DNA from: Arenibacter certesii DSM 19833 | Lineage (GTDB): Bacteria; Bacteroidota; Bacteroidia; Flavobacteriales; Flavobacteriaceae | Length of the DNA: 33,722 bases | Assembly (NCBI RefSeq): GCF_000429545.1 | Contig: NZ_AUCB01000040.1 | Location: forward strand, 1 to 33,722 | Direction of reading: 5' to 3' | In this document: positions 18,582 to 27,375 of the stretch, piece by piece | Numbering within the stretch: position 1 is the stretch's first letter | Layout: each line of letters starts with the position of its first letter | Translations under genes and position numbers: made by a program | Notes under the pieces: model-generated | The model's input: the letters and a program-made list of their open reading frames with translations, nothing else | Database searches by the model: none | What the model was told of the DNA's origin: nothing

Positions 18582-19490
18582 TTAAAATGGAAATATTTGG
18601 TTAGTAAATTGTTTGAATATGTCGCTGGCGATAGCTTTGTCAAAGGCTTTGGCTGCGACCAAATCGCCAAGTTTTGATTTTAATAACTGACCAAACGATT
18701 TTTTGCTAAGATGCGGAATGTCTTTGCGCAGCTCATCAAACTCATCGAAGATGATTTGCTGACCATATCCTGATCTTTTAACTTCGGCAAGTACCTCTTT
18801 GAGAAGTGTTTTTAATTCTTCATCAGAATCGCTAATTTTTGAGTAGTCGGGCACTTGGGATTTTCTGGCTTGTTCAATGGCATACTTTCCCTCAAGTTTT
18901 AGTTTGGCATTTACCTCACGACCATTCATAGTCTCAATAAGGCCTCGTTCTTCAAGCATTCTACCATAGTCCCAATCTTCGCTACGCCCACCTAACTTTA
19001 GGCCGTTACCTTCAAGAATCCACTTAATAGAATAGTATTTCCCATCATTATACAGTTCATATAGTTTAGAAAGTATAAGATCAAGAATGCCTTCGGTATC
19101 AAGGTTTTTATGCTCTTCTAAATCAATGTCATCAGCTCGCACAATAGCATCTGAAATGAATAATATTTTTAAATAGTAATCAAGCCCATTAATTTCATCT
19201 TTAATGGTTTGAATAGTGTTTTTGACTCTTTGGTCGATACCTAATTTCATTCCGAAATTATATCCTTGTTGAGCCTTAAACTCGTATGCAAAATTGGTGT
19301 GTTCAGGGTCAAAAGAAGCCTTTACATAACTGATTACATCGCTTTCCCACGATTGTTTTTCCTCTTTCAATTCATTTAATAAATCCTCAGTTCTTGCTGC
19401 TTTATATTTTTTAATAAGCGCATTTCCTTCGGACTGAAAATTTTCAAGACTACTTTTAAATTCAGTCCATTTAACCTTTACATTTATCAG
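18582..19490 (-). CDS. Unrecognised protein, start lost or non-standard
   Basis: A minus-strand frame of about 300 residues with charged helices. It contains QGYNFGMKLGIDQRVKNTIQ, FISDAIVRADDIDLEEHKNL, WILEGNGLKLGGRSEDWDYG, a possible winged-helix-like part (GRMLEERGLIETMNG) and a basic C-terminus (KSFGQLLKSKLGDL). The first usual start is a TTG at 19370, but convincing sequence continues upstream (VKWTEFKSSLENFQSEGNAL) to about 19487, where it meets the ferredoxin remnant on the other strand. A CTG at 19490 is the only start-like codon there. Its stop codon is in frame with the PD-(D/E)xK-like gene downstream, so the two are probably co-transcribed. Function unknown. Confidence 0.55.
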   Translation of the reverse strand: MINVKVKWTEFKSSLENFQSEGNALIKKYKAARTEDLLNELKEEKQSWESDVISYVKASFDPEHTNFAYEFKAQQGYNFGMKLGIDQRVKNTIQTIKDEINGLDYYLKILFISDAIVRADDIDLEEHKNLDTEGILDLILSKLYELYNDGKYYSIKWILEGNGLKLGGRSEDWDYGRMLEERGLIETMNGREVNAKLKLEGKYAIEQARKSQVPDYSKISDSDEELKTLLKEVLAEVKRSGYGQQIIFDEFDELRKDIPHLSKKSFGQLLKSKLGDLVAAKAFDKAIASDIFKQFTNQIFPF

Positions 19491-19700
19491 TGTAACGGTG
19501 CAAACTGCCGAAAGAAAAAAGGAAAGCTTTTAGATTACTATATAAAAAAATACAAACTGAAAAACAAAATAGAAGTTGAACAAATGGATTGTAATAATAA
19601 ATGCGAGCAAGCTCCTGTTCTTCATCTTCATCCAGAGGATATTTGGTTTTCGGAAAAAGATTTAGGGACAATAGTTAAAAAGCATGTTTTGAATAAATAA
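19488..19700 (+). pseudogene. [2Fe-2S] thioredoxin-like ferredoxin, 5' end missing
   Basis: The forward frame from about 19488 reads QCNGANCRKKKGKLLDYYIK, and later MDCNNKCEQAPVLHLHPEDI, ending at TAA 19698-19700. The cysteine pattern C-x4-C ... C-x3-C and the following proline/His/tryptophan segment match the small thioredoxin-like [2Fe-2S] ferredoxins. No start codon precedes the first cysteine in frame. The upstream sequence is the antisense of the minus-strand gene, so the first ~10 residues were lost at a recombination joint near 19485. Starting at the internal ATG would lose half of the cluster ligands. Confidence 0.6.
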
Positions 19701-19832
19701 TCGTTTTTGCGTTTGATAGGGGTACTATTTCTGGTTTAAAACCTAACGATAATTAGCAAAAAACATTAGTTGCAATTATAACATTAGTCTATTACTCTAC
19801 AAACACATAGAATCTCTAAAAATTTTAAATAA

Positions 19833-19853
19833 ATTATAGTTTACAGCTATAAT
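19833..19853 (+). promoter_or_regulatory. Inverted repeat, candidate operator for the czc module
   Basis: A perfect 7-bp inverted repeat, ATTATAG (19833-19839) and CTATAAT (19847-19853), separated by TTTACAG. It lies about 30 bp upstream of a TAnnTTTG box, where a repressor such as the Fur-family protein encoded at 26910 could bind. No other copy was seen in the window. Confidence 0.4.
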
Positions 19854-19883
19854 CTTTGCACTGCCTGTGCATCCATTATTTTG

Positions 19884-19891
19884 TATCTTTG
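19884..19891 (+). promoter_or_regulatory. Bacteroidetes-type promoter box (TAnnTTTG)
   Basis: TATCTTTG matches the -7 consensus. TTTG at 19855-19858 may serve as the -33 element, though the spacing is a little long. The box ends only 9 bp before the ATG at 19901, implying a very short leader for that gene. Confidence 0.45.
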
Positions 19892-19900
19892 TCAAACTTT

Positions 19901-20296
19901 ATGAAAATATTCGTTTCCATATCAATGTCTATTTTATTCTTTTTTCAAGGGATTAGCATAGATATGGACTTTTGTGGGCCAATTAAAGAAATTTCAAGTA
20001 TTATTACCCATTATCAAGACCATAAAGTTTATGGCGACTCTTTCCTTGAATATGTAGTTGAAGATTACATTGACAATGATGCAAAAAATGAAGGGCATCA
20101 TAATAACCCAGATAAGGAGAATACCCCAGTTCATTCACATAATCAATGTTGTCATTCTTTAGTATTAATTATTGCGAACAACAATTCGGCTTTAACCAAT
20201 CGACTAAAGTTTGAAGAGAAAAAACAGTTTAACTTACATAAAGTAAACTTCACTTCCAGATATTTGGAATCCCTTTTCCAACCCCCTCAAGTATAA
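19901..20296 (+). CDS. Small secreted or membrane-anchored His/Cys-rich protein
   Basis: About 131 residues from the ATG at 19901, chosen because it starts a hydrophobic signal-like segment (MKIFVSISMSILFFFQGISI). A longer frame to 19856 would read through the promoter box. The middle has an Asp/Glu/His-rich part (NEGHHNNPDKENTPVHSH) and a Cys/His cluster (NQCCH), a likely metal-binding patch. The domain is not recognised. Short His/Cys proteins often precede czc operons in Bacteroidetes, and this one precedes the pump gene by 119 bp. Periplasmic metal sensing or binding is an inference. Confidence 0.6.
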   Translation: MKIFVSISMSILFFFQGISIDMDFCGPIKEISSIITHYQDHKVYGDSFLEYVVEDYIDNDAKNEGHHNNPDKENTPVHSHNQCCHSLVLIIANNNSALTNRLKFEEKKQFNLHKVNFTSRYLESLFQPPQV

Positions 20297-20404
20297 TTCA
20301 GTTTTTTTTAAGGATAGCTATATCCTTACGTGATGCTTTTCAAAGTAAGCATCACATTATAAACGCATTGCATCTAATTGCATTGCGAGGTTTAAACTGA
20401 ATTA
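20294..20404 (+). promoter_or_regulatory. Branched inverted-repeat structure filling the czcA leader
   Basis: An outer perfect 11-bp repeat (TAATTCAGTTT at 20294-20304, AAACTGAATTA at 20394-20404) encloses three hairpins. These are TAAGGATA/TATCCTTA (20309-20316, 20321-20328), GTGATGCTT/AAGCATCAC (20330-20338, 20347-20355) and CGCATTGCA/TGCATTGCG (20364-20372, 20379-20387, one mismatch). The structure starts at the stop of the preceding gene and ends 11 bp before the czcA ATG. It could be a cis-acting RNA leader, a DNA cruciform or a MITE-like insertion with terminal repeats. Confidence 0.45.
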
Positions 20405-20415
20405 ATACTTTTTCT

Positions 20416-23400
20416 ATGATTAATAAAATCATCTCATTTTCCATTAATAATAAATTTATTATTGGGCTCTTTATAGTGGTACTTATAGGTACTGGTATTT
20501 GGTCTATGGCCACTATAAAATTGGGTTCCGTACCCGATATTACCAACAATCAAGTTCAAGTAATTACAACTGCCCCTAATTTGGGAACGGAGGATATTGA
20601 GCAATTTGTAACCTTTCCAGTAGAATTGGCAATGGCCAACCTACCCGATGTAATCGAGCTGCGTTCGGTCTCTCGTTTTGGTCTGTCCGTAGTAACCATT
20701 GTCTTTAAAGATGAAGCAGGGACTTATCTTCCCCGGCAATTGGTACAAGAAAAGTTAGCCGAAGTAAAGGGAGAAATCCCCGAAGGCTTTGGAACACCGT
20801 TCATGGCACCTATAACCACAGGTCTGGGCGAAATCTATCAATACACCCTAAAGGTAAAAGAAGGCTATGAAGATAAATACGATGCTATGGAGCTTCGTAC
20901 CATCCAAGATTGGATCGTAAAACGTCAAATGGCATTAGTCCCCGGAGTTGTTGAAGTAAATGCTTTTGGTGGTTATGTAAAACAATATGAAGTAGCTCTT
21001 AATCCCGATAAACTTAAAAGCTTTGGGCTCACTATGAGCCAGGTCTTTGAAGCATTAAAGGTTAATAATGCCAACACTGGAGGCGCTTATATTGAAAAAA
21101 ACCATCAAGCCAATTTTATCCGTGGCGAAGGATTGGCGCGTAGCATTTCAGATTTGGAAAATACAGTGGTCTCTACCCAAAATGGTAATCCTGTTTTAAT
21201 CCGGGATGTGGCTGAAAAAGTTGGATATGGCAGTCAAGTGCGTTATGGTGCTTTTACACAGGATGGCCACGAAACTGTAGGTGGACAAATATTAATGCTG
21301 AAAGGCGAAAGTCCAAGCACCGTTATAGACAATGTTGAAAAGCGTATAACGGAAATTCAAAAATCCCTGCCTGAAGGCGTGTATATCGATACGTTTTTAA
21401 GCCAAAGCGAGCTTATTGAGAGAACTACAAGTACCGTAAAAACAAATCTAATTGAAGGGGCGCTTATCGTGATATTCGTTTTGGTGCTCCTTTTGGGAAG
21501 CTTTCGTGGTGGATTGATAGCTGCTTCGATAATTCCCTTATGCTTATTATTTGCATTTATTTTGATGAAACAATTTGGCATTTGGGCGAATTTAATGTCC
21601 TTGGGAGCAATAGATTTCGGAATTATTGTAGATGGTGCGGTGATTATCGTGGAAGGAACGGTTTTTCACATTCATCAACGGATGAAAAAATCCAATGCTA
21701 TCATAGGACAATCCGAGATGGATGAAATCGCCTATGACTCTTCAAGTAAAATGATGAATTCTGCCTTCTTCGGTCAACTAATTGTTCTTATAGTTTTTAC
21801 GCCTATTCTGTTTTTGACCGGTGTGGAAGGGAAAATGTTCCGACCAATGGCGTTTACATTTGGTTTTGCCGTTTTAGGGGCAATTATCCTTTGTCTTACC
21901 TACGTACCGGTGATGTCGTCATTATTTTTAAAACCTGCCAAAAACCAAAATAGTTGGTTTGCTAAATTTGAAAATAAGATTGATAGAATCAGTAATAAAA
22001 TTATGGGTGCTTTGAATCGTGCCTATCTTCCCATATTAAATTTTGCACTTCGTTTTAAAGCAGGAGTCGTTATAGGGGCGGCTGCGCTATTCTTGATTGC
22101 AGGATTTCTTTTCAGTAATATGGGAGCAGAATTTGTCCCGAAATTTGATGAAGGCGATATTGCTTTTCAAGCATTGATAAAACCGGGGAGCAGTCTTACA
22201 GAATCGATTGAAGCTTCAGAGAAACTTCAGAATTTAATCAATGAATTTCCGGAAGTAAAAACGGTAGTTTCAAGAATTGGTGTGGCAGAAATACCGACAG
22301 ACCCAATGCCTATGGATATTGCAGATAGTTACATTATTCTTGAAAAGGACAAGAGTAAATGGACATCCGCAGAAAGTAAAGAAGAACTCATAGAAAAGAT
22401 TCAAGAAAAAATTTCAGTAGTTCCCGGCGTAAATTTCGTGTTTACCCAACCTGTAGAACTTCGTTTTAATGAATTGCTGACTGGCGTTCGTGAGGACGTG
22501 GCAATCAAATTGTACGGAGAAGATTTGGACGTGTTGGCAGACAAGATACAGGAAATCGCTGCGGTAATACGTAAAGTTCCGGGTGCAGCAGACCTTAATG
22601 TAGAGGCTACAAGTGGTTTACCCCAAATGACCGTGGTTTACAACCGTGCAAAAATGGCACAATACGGTGTTACTGTCAATAAACTGAATGATTATGTAAG
22701 TGCTGCATTTGCTGGAGAAAAGGCAGGTGTCATATTTGAAGGGGAAAAGCGCTTTGATGTGGTCATTCGTTTGGCAGAAGAATATCGACAAGATATCAAC
22801 AGCTTAAAAGATCTTTATATCGATTTGCCAAACGGTGCACAAGTACCCTTAAAGGAAGTGGCTGATATTAGCTACAAACCCGGGCCAATGCAGATTTCAA
22901 GGGATAATACCTCGCGGCGTATTTCGGTAGGGGTCAATGTTCGTGGACGCGATGTAAAATCGATGGTCGAGGAAATTCAGCAAAAACTGGAAACGGAAGT
23001 AAAACTGCCCCCAGGTTATTATGTTACTTACGGAGGGTCATTTGAAAACCTGCAACGAGCATCAGACCGATTGATGATTGTAGTCCCAATAGTTCTATTA
23101 ACAATATTTGTTCTGCTCTACTTTGCTTTGAATTCATTTAAACAAGCTATGATGATCTATATGGCAGTGCCTTTGGCGGCCATTGGTGGCGTGTTCGTCT
23201 TGTTGATTCGTGGAATGCCTTTCAGTATTTCTGCGGGAGTTGGGTTTATCGTGCTCTTCGGAGTTGCCGTGTTAAACGGACTCATACTCATAAACAAATT
23301 CAATGAACTAAAAGACAGTGGAATGACAGATATAAAAAAACGTATATACGAAGCTACACATGAACGTTTACGTCCAATTTTATTAACAGCCATTACAACA

Positions 23401-24831
23401 ATTATGGGTTTTATACCCATGGCGGTTTCCACCTCTGGTGGTGCAGAAGTACAGCGCCCCTTGGCAACAGTAGTCATTGGAGGAATGCTTACGGCAACAT
23501 TTCTGACCTTGGTGGTTATACCTATTCTTTATTATTGGCTTGAATCGAGAAAGGAACGAAACAATACTGGTGGAGATGTAAGCTACATCAACAAATCCAC
23601 GAACATTGTAACCGTACTATTGATGGTTGGTGGTTTGATGGCTTCGGGAACTGCTATTGCCCAAAACACCAGTCCAAATGGCACAATTCCAAAAACCTTG
23701 ACTGTAGATGAGGCTATTGCGATGGCAAAGCAGAATTATCCATCGCTTAAGGAGAGTCAGGCATTTATTGAACGGGAAAAGGCACTAAAGGGAACGAGTT
23801 TTGACCTTGGTAGCACTCAAGTTTTCACGGGCAAGGAAGAATATGGCAATAATCTTCCTGGCGTTCAGACAACCGTTGGTGTGCAACAAGGCAACATTGA
23901 TTTGCTTTCAGGATTTTCAAAATCGAAGTTTTACAAAGAGCGCATTGCCTTGGGAGAAAAGTTTTATGTGGCCAGTGAACAACAGTTGGTGCGCAATGTG
24001 ATGCAAGCCTATGACCAAATTAATTATTACAAGGCACAGTTGCGTTTTGCTGATCAATTGGACAGTACTTATGCCAATTTTAAGGCCGCTGCCCAACTTC
24101 GGTATGACACTGGAGAAACAGGCAAGTTGGAATTTATTGCAGCCTCTTCCGAATTTCAACAGATTCAAGTGTTAAGGCAACAAGCCTATGATGATATTGA
24201 AATTGCCAAACGTGCCTTAAAACAATATTTGGGAACGGACGAATCCATTGAAACGGTAGATGGTTCTTACGAGCCATTGGATTTTATCGCAACATTGAAT
24301 TCAGCTTCGGTTGCCAATAACCCAATGTTGCAATATGCCTTGCAGAATGCCGAAGTAAGTAAAGCAAATGTGGGCGTTGAAAAATCGCAATTCCTACCAA
24401 AATTCAGTTTATCGTATGGTAGGCAGGTTGTGGATGATGTTTCAGGGTTTAATACCTATCAGGCAGGTATTAGCATTCCGTTATGGTTTTTTCCGCAGAA
24501 GTCAAGAGTCAAGGCAGCGAAGGCAGACGCAATGGTTGCAGAGAGTCAATATTTGGAGCAAAAAGCGGTTACAGAAAGTCGCGTGTCGCAATTGGCCAAA
24601 TCACTCGAAAAAACCAAGAAGATTTTGCATTATTACGAAGAAGGCGCACTATTGTTGGCAGAAGAACAAATTACCACAGCGCAGTTGGCTTCTAAAGAAG
24701 GCGAAATAGATTACGTCAATTACATCACAATTCTCAACAGCGCCATCCGTATTAAACAAAACCATTTACAATACATCAATCAGTATAACCAGCAGTCTAT
24801 TGAGGTACAATATCAGTTGGGCAATCTATAA
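20416..24831 (+). CDS. czcA: CzcA-type heavy-metal RND pump fused to a CzcC-type outer membrane channel
   Basis: A 1471-residue fusion. Residues 1 to about 1045 are a complete HME-RND pump (start MINKIISFSINNKFIIGLF, motif AIDFGIIVDGAVIIVEG near 398-414, end TFLTLVVIPILYYWLESR). The paired acidic residues of this motif are those of Zn/Co/Cd-type pumps, in contrast to the VDMG form in the CusA gene. After a linker comes a hydrophobic stretch resembling an embedded signal (VTVLLMVGGLMASGTAIAQ), then a TolC-like outer membrane protein (about 1090-1471; LTVDEAIAMAKQNYPSL ... INQYNQQSIEVQYQLGNL). This pump-channel fusion occurs in Bacteroidetes. CzcB follows 6 bp later. Confidence 0.93.
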   Translation: MINKIISFSINNKFIIGLFIVVLIGTGIWSMATIKLGSVPDITNNQVQVITTAPNLGTEDIEQFVTFPVELAMANLPDVIELRSVSRFGLSVVTIVFKDEAGTYLPRQLVQEKLAEVKGEIPEGFGTPFMAPITTGLGEIYQYTLKVKEGYEDKYDAMELRTIQDWIVKRQMALVPGVVEVNAFGGYVKQYEVALNPDKLKSFGLTMSQVFEALKVNNANTGGAYIEKNHQANFIRGEGLARSISDLENTVVSTQNGNPVLIRDVAEKVGYGSQVRYGAFTQDGHETVGGQILMLKGESPSTVIDNVEKRITEIQKSLPEGVYIDTFLSQSELIERTTSTVKTNLIEGALIVIFVLVLLLGSFRGGLIAASIIPLCLLFAFILMKQFGIWANLMSLGAIDFGIIVDGAVIIVEGTVFHIHQRMKKSNAIIGQSEMDEIAYDSSSKMMNSAFFGQLIVLIVFTPILFLTGVEGKMFRPMAFTFGFAVLGAIILCLTYVPVMSSLFLKPAKNQNSWFAKFENKIDRISNKIMGALNRAYLPILNFALRFKAGVVIGAAALFLIAGFLFSNMGAEFVPKFDEGDIAFQALIKPGSSLTESIEASEKLQNLINEFPEVKTVVSRIGVAEIPTDPMPMDIADSYIILEKDKSKWTSAESKEELIEKIQEKISVVPGVNFVFTQPVELRFNELLTGVREDVAIKLYGEDLDVLADKIQEIAAVIRKVPGAADLNVEATSGLPQMTVVYNRAKMAQYGVTVNKLNDYVSAAFAGEKAGVIFEGEKRFDVVIRLAEEYRQDINSLKDLYIDLPNGAQVPLKEVADISYKPGPMQISRDNTSRRISVGVNVRGRDVKSMVEEIQQKLETEVKLPPGYYVTYGGSFENLQRASDRLMIVVPIVLLTIFVLLYFALNSFKQAMMIYMAVPLAAIGGVFVLLIRGMPFSISAGVGFIVLFGVAVLNGLILINKFNELKDSGMTDIKKRIYEATHERLRPILLTAITTIMGFIPMAVSTSGGAEVQRPLATVVIGGMLTATFLTLVVIPILYYWLESRKERNNTGGDVSYINKSTNIVTVLLMVGGLMASGTAIAQNTSPNGTIPKTLTVDEAIAMAKQNYPSLKESQAFIEREKALKGTSFDLGSTQVFTGKEEYGNNLPGVQTTVGVQQGNIDLLSGFSKSKFYKERIALGEKFYVASEQQLVRNVMQAYDQINYYKAQLRFADQLDSTYANFKAAAQLRYDTGETGKLEFIAASSEFQQIQVLRQQAYDDIEIAKRALKQYLGTDESIETVDGSYEPLDFIATLNSASVANNPMLQYALQNAEVSKANVGVEKSQFLPKFSLSYGRQVVDDVSGFNTYQAGISIPLWFFPQKSRVKAAKADAMVAESQYLEQKAVTESRVSQLAKSLEKTKKILHYYEEGALLLAEEQITTAQLASKEGEIDYVNYITILNSAIRIKQNHLQYINQYNQQSIEVQYQLGNL

Positions 24832-24837
24832 TATAAA

Positions 24838-26070
24838 ATGAAAAATAAAATGAAATATTTATCTATAATTAGTTTAGCTTTAGTAACCTCATTATTTATA
24901 GGTTGCAATAATAAGGCAGATTCAGAATCAGGTCATACTGAAGAAATTGCATCTTCGGAAAAAACGAAGCAATTCGAAGAAGGTGGTCACAGCGAGGAAG
25001 AAGGCGTTGTGGGACTTACAAAGCAACAGGCCGAAACCATCGGTTTGGAAACGAAACCTCTGGAGGAACGGAATTTAGGGAACAACATTAAGGTAACAGG
25101 TACGCTGGAACTTTTCCCACAGGATAAGGCGAATATCAATCCGTTTGTTGGTGGAAATGTGAGTTCCATAAAAGTAATACCCGGAGATAACGTAAGTAGA
25201 GGGCAGGTGTTGGCATATATAGAACACCCAGACATCATTGCAATGCAACAGGAATATCAGGAAAAAAATGACGAACTGGTCTTTTTGAAACAGGATTTTG
25301 AACGCAAGCAGACCCTTTATGACAAAGGTGTTTCTTCGGGCAAGGAATTTCAGATGGCGCAGTCAAAATTTCGTTCCACAACGTCCAGCGTCAATGGTTT
25401 GCGTTCCCAATTGAAACTGTTGGGCATTAATCCGGACAAAGTGGCTGAAGGTCAAATATATTCCGCTGTACCCATTACAACGCCCATAAGTGGTTACGTG
25501 GATGAAGTAATGATTAGCCTTGGCGACTATGTGGCGCAACAATCCAAAATGTTCTCAATAAGCGATAATTCAAAGATTTATGTCAACTTCAAAATATATG
25601 AGAAGGACATAAAGCAAATCAAGAAAGGACAACAGATATATTTTTCAACGGCCTCTCGTCCAGATGAACTGCTTAAAGCAACCGTTCGGTCTGTGGGTAA
25701 AACATTCAACACCGAACCAAAAGCCTTGGAAGTTCTGGCAGATATTGAAAACAAGGATAAAAACCTATTGCCGGGTATGTACGTGCAAGGGCGAATAGTG
25801 CAGGGCGAAAAAAAGGGTTTTGCAATACCCGAAGCTGCCATTATTAAAGAGGGCGAGCAATCTTTTATTTTTATTCTCGATGAAGATGAACAAATGGAAG
25901 CGAACAAAATGAAGTTTAAAATGATACCCGTAACGGTCGGTATTACTGATTTAGGCTTTGTTGAAGTCAATCTGCCTGCCGAAGTTTCAAAAGATGCTAA
26001 AGTGGTTATAAAAGGAGCTTATAACCTGTCTTCGGAAATGATTAAAGGCGAACTGGAACACGGACATTAA
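24838..26070 (+). CDS. czcB: CzcB-type periplasmic adaptor lipoprotein
   Basis: Membrane-fusion adaptor of the CzcABC exporter. It has a lipobox cysteine at residue 23 (TSLFIGC), a His/Glu-rich stretch (SGHTEEIASSEK, GGHSEEEG), and then the lipoyl, hairpin and barrel segments (NPFVGGNVSSIKVIPGDNVSRG, ITTPISGYVDEVMISLGDYV, LLPGMYVQGRI). It ends in a His-containing tail (GELEHGH). At 410 residues it has a normal length for the family and, unlike the CusB here, no DUF3347 domain. It lies 6 bp after the pump-channel fusion, so they form one operon. Confidence 0.93.
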   Translation: MKNKMKYLSIISLALVTSLFIGCNNKADSESGHTEEIASSEKTKQFEEGGHSEEEGVVGLTKQQAETIGLETKPLEERNLGNNIKVTGTLELFPQDKANINPFVGGNVSSIKVIPGDNVSRGQVLAYIEHPDIIAMQQEYQEKNDELVFLKQDFERKQTLYDKGVSSGKEFQMAQSKFRSTTSSVNGLRSQLKLLGINPDKVAEGQIYSAVPITTPISGYVDEVMISLGDYVAQQSKMFSISDNSKIYVNFKIYEKDIKQIKKGQQIYFSTASRPDELLKATVRSVGKTFNTEPKALEVLADIENKDKNLLPGMYVQGRIVQGEKKGFAIPEAAIIKEGEQSFIFILDEDEQMEANKMKFKMIPVTVGITDLGFVEVNLPAEVSKDAKVVIKGAYNLSSEMIKGELEHGH

Positions 26071-26176
26071 TTCAGCAATAATCAAAGGTTTTGATTCCGG
26101 GTTTGTTTATCGTCTTAATTAGTTAGTTAAAAATTGAAAAACAGGCTCGGTTCAACATCGATTAAAAATTTATGAT

Positions 26177-26509
26177 ATGAAAGAAATAAAAGCATTTATA
26201 AAACCGAACCGAATCCAAAGAGTCATTGAAGCACTATCAGATAACGGGTTTAAGAGTATGACACTTTCACAGGCAGAAGGGACTGGCGCATTCAAGTCAA
26301 AAGGAGCAAGACCGTCGCTGGATTTTCACGTGACTGATAGTCCAGTGGTTAAGTTGGAACTGGTCTGCCAAAATGAGGAAGCCCAAGCGGCAATTGAGAT
26401 AATTTTAAAAAATAGCAAAACGGAAGAACCTGGAGATGGTATTATTTATATAGCAAATATTGAAGATGCTTTTCAGATAAAAACGGGAGATTCCCTAAAG
26501 AAAGATTAG
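26177..26509 (+). CDS. PII-like (GlnB-type) signalling protein
   Basis: A 110-residue ferredoxin-fold protein starting MKEIKAFIKPNRIQRVIEAL and containing the PII-type C-terminal part GDGIIYIANIEDAFQIKTGD. The T-loop region is altered (GTGAFKSKGARPSLDFHV) and lacks the usual uridylylated Tyr context, so nitrogen control is unlikely. PII-like proteins of this kind are encoded beside heavy-metal RND pumps in several phyla, and a metal- or nucleotide-responsive role in regulating the pump is inferred. It follows czcB by 106 bp and precedes the YkvA-like gene by 12 bp. Confidence 0.85.
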   Translation: MKEIKAFIKPNRIQRVIEALSDNGFKSMTLSQAEGTGAFKSKGARPSLDFHVTDSPVVKLELVCQNEEAQAAIEIILKNSKTEEPGDGIIYIANIEDAFQIKTGDSLKKD

Positions 26510-26521
26510 GGTTGCAGACTA

Positions 26522-26905
26522 ATGGGATTCTTAAAAACCATAAAGGAAAAAGCAAAAAAACTCAAGCAGGAACTTGTGGTGCTACATCTTGCCTATAGCC
26601 ATCCAAGAACACCGTGGACGGCTAAAGCGATAATAATTTTGGTTATCGGCTATGCCTTAAGCCCCATCGACCTGATACCCGATTTTATTCCCGTGCTTGG
26701 TCTGTTAGATGATATCATCCTATTGCCTTTGGGTATTTATTGTGCGATAAAACTCATTCCCAATGAGGTTATTAAAGAATGTAGGGAGCGAGCCCGAACA
26801 TACAGTTGGGATAAAAAGAAAAGTATAGTGGCAGGTGTAATAATTGCCTTCATCTGGATTTTGGCGGTTTACCTAATTGTTAGCCACATATTCATTAATA
26901 GATAA
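26522..26905 (+). CDS. YkvA-like (DUF1232) membrane protein
   Basis: A 127-residue protein with the DUF1232 core GYALSPIDLIPDFIPVLGLLDD, then further hydrophobic segments (IILLPLGIYCAIKLIP and a C-terminal helix VAGVIIAFIWILAVYLIVSHI). The N-terminus is basic and cytoplasmic. The family is widespread and of unknown biochemistry. It is tightly spaced between the PII-like and Fur-like genes, 4 bp before the latter, so it is part of their unit. Confidence 0.85.
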   Translation: MGFLKTIKEKAKKLKQELVVLHLAYSHPRTPWTAKAIIILVIGYALSPIDLIPDFIPVLGLLDDIILLPLGIYCAIKLIPNEVIKECRERARTYSWDKKKSIVAGVIIAFIWILAVYLIVSHIFINR

Positions 26906-26909
26906 TTCG

Positions 26910-27326
26910 ATGAAAGAAATAGAAACATTTTTAGAAGACAAAAAAGTTCGCCCTACGGCAATGCGCGTCCTGATTTACAAGTATATGGCCGAAAAAGAAA
27001 TTGCGGTCGCCCTAGCAGATATAGAAAATGCTTTCACAAAAGCAGACAGGACTACCTTGTACAGAACCCTTAAAACTTTTGAGGAAAACGGAATTGTCCA
27101 CCAAATTGATGACGGCACGGGAATTACCAAATATGCTTTATGTGATAAAGGATGCAATTGCGAGATAGAACAGGATTTGCACCTTCATTTTCATTGCTTA
27201 AACTGCAATGAAACGGTTTGTCTCACAAAACATAAAATTCCTCATATCAATCTGCCCGAAGGGTACTTGGCAGAAGACGTTAATTTGGTCGTAAAAGGAA
27301 TCTGTGAGAAGTGTAGCGGCCAATAA
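26910..27326 (+). CDS. Fur-family metal-dependent transcription regulator
   Basis: A 138-residue regulator with the Fur winged helix (VRPTAMRVLIYKYM ... DRTTLYRTLKTFEENGIV) and a metal-binding C-terminal part. CxxC pairs at C96/C99 and C132/C135 form the structural zinc site, and H91, H93 and H95 lie in a HLHFHC run, with extra C78, C82 and C84 (CDKGCNC). The start is the ATG at 26910; a TTG-started extension to 26877 would overlap the previous gene. The context with zinc/cadmium exporters suggests it controls the czc and ATPase genes, but metal specificity cannot be read from the sequence. Confidence 0.9.
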   Translation: MKEIETFLEDKKVRPTAMRVLIYKYMAEKEIAVALADIENAFTKADRTTLYRTLKTFEENGIVHQIDDGTGITKYALCDKGCNCEIEQDLHLHFHCLNCNETVCLTKHKIPHINLPEGYLAEDVNLVVKGICEKCSGQ

Positions 27327-27375
27327 ATGCACTTCCATTGCACTTTTTATTTCATTAAATTGATAAAAAAAAATT

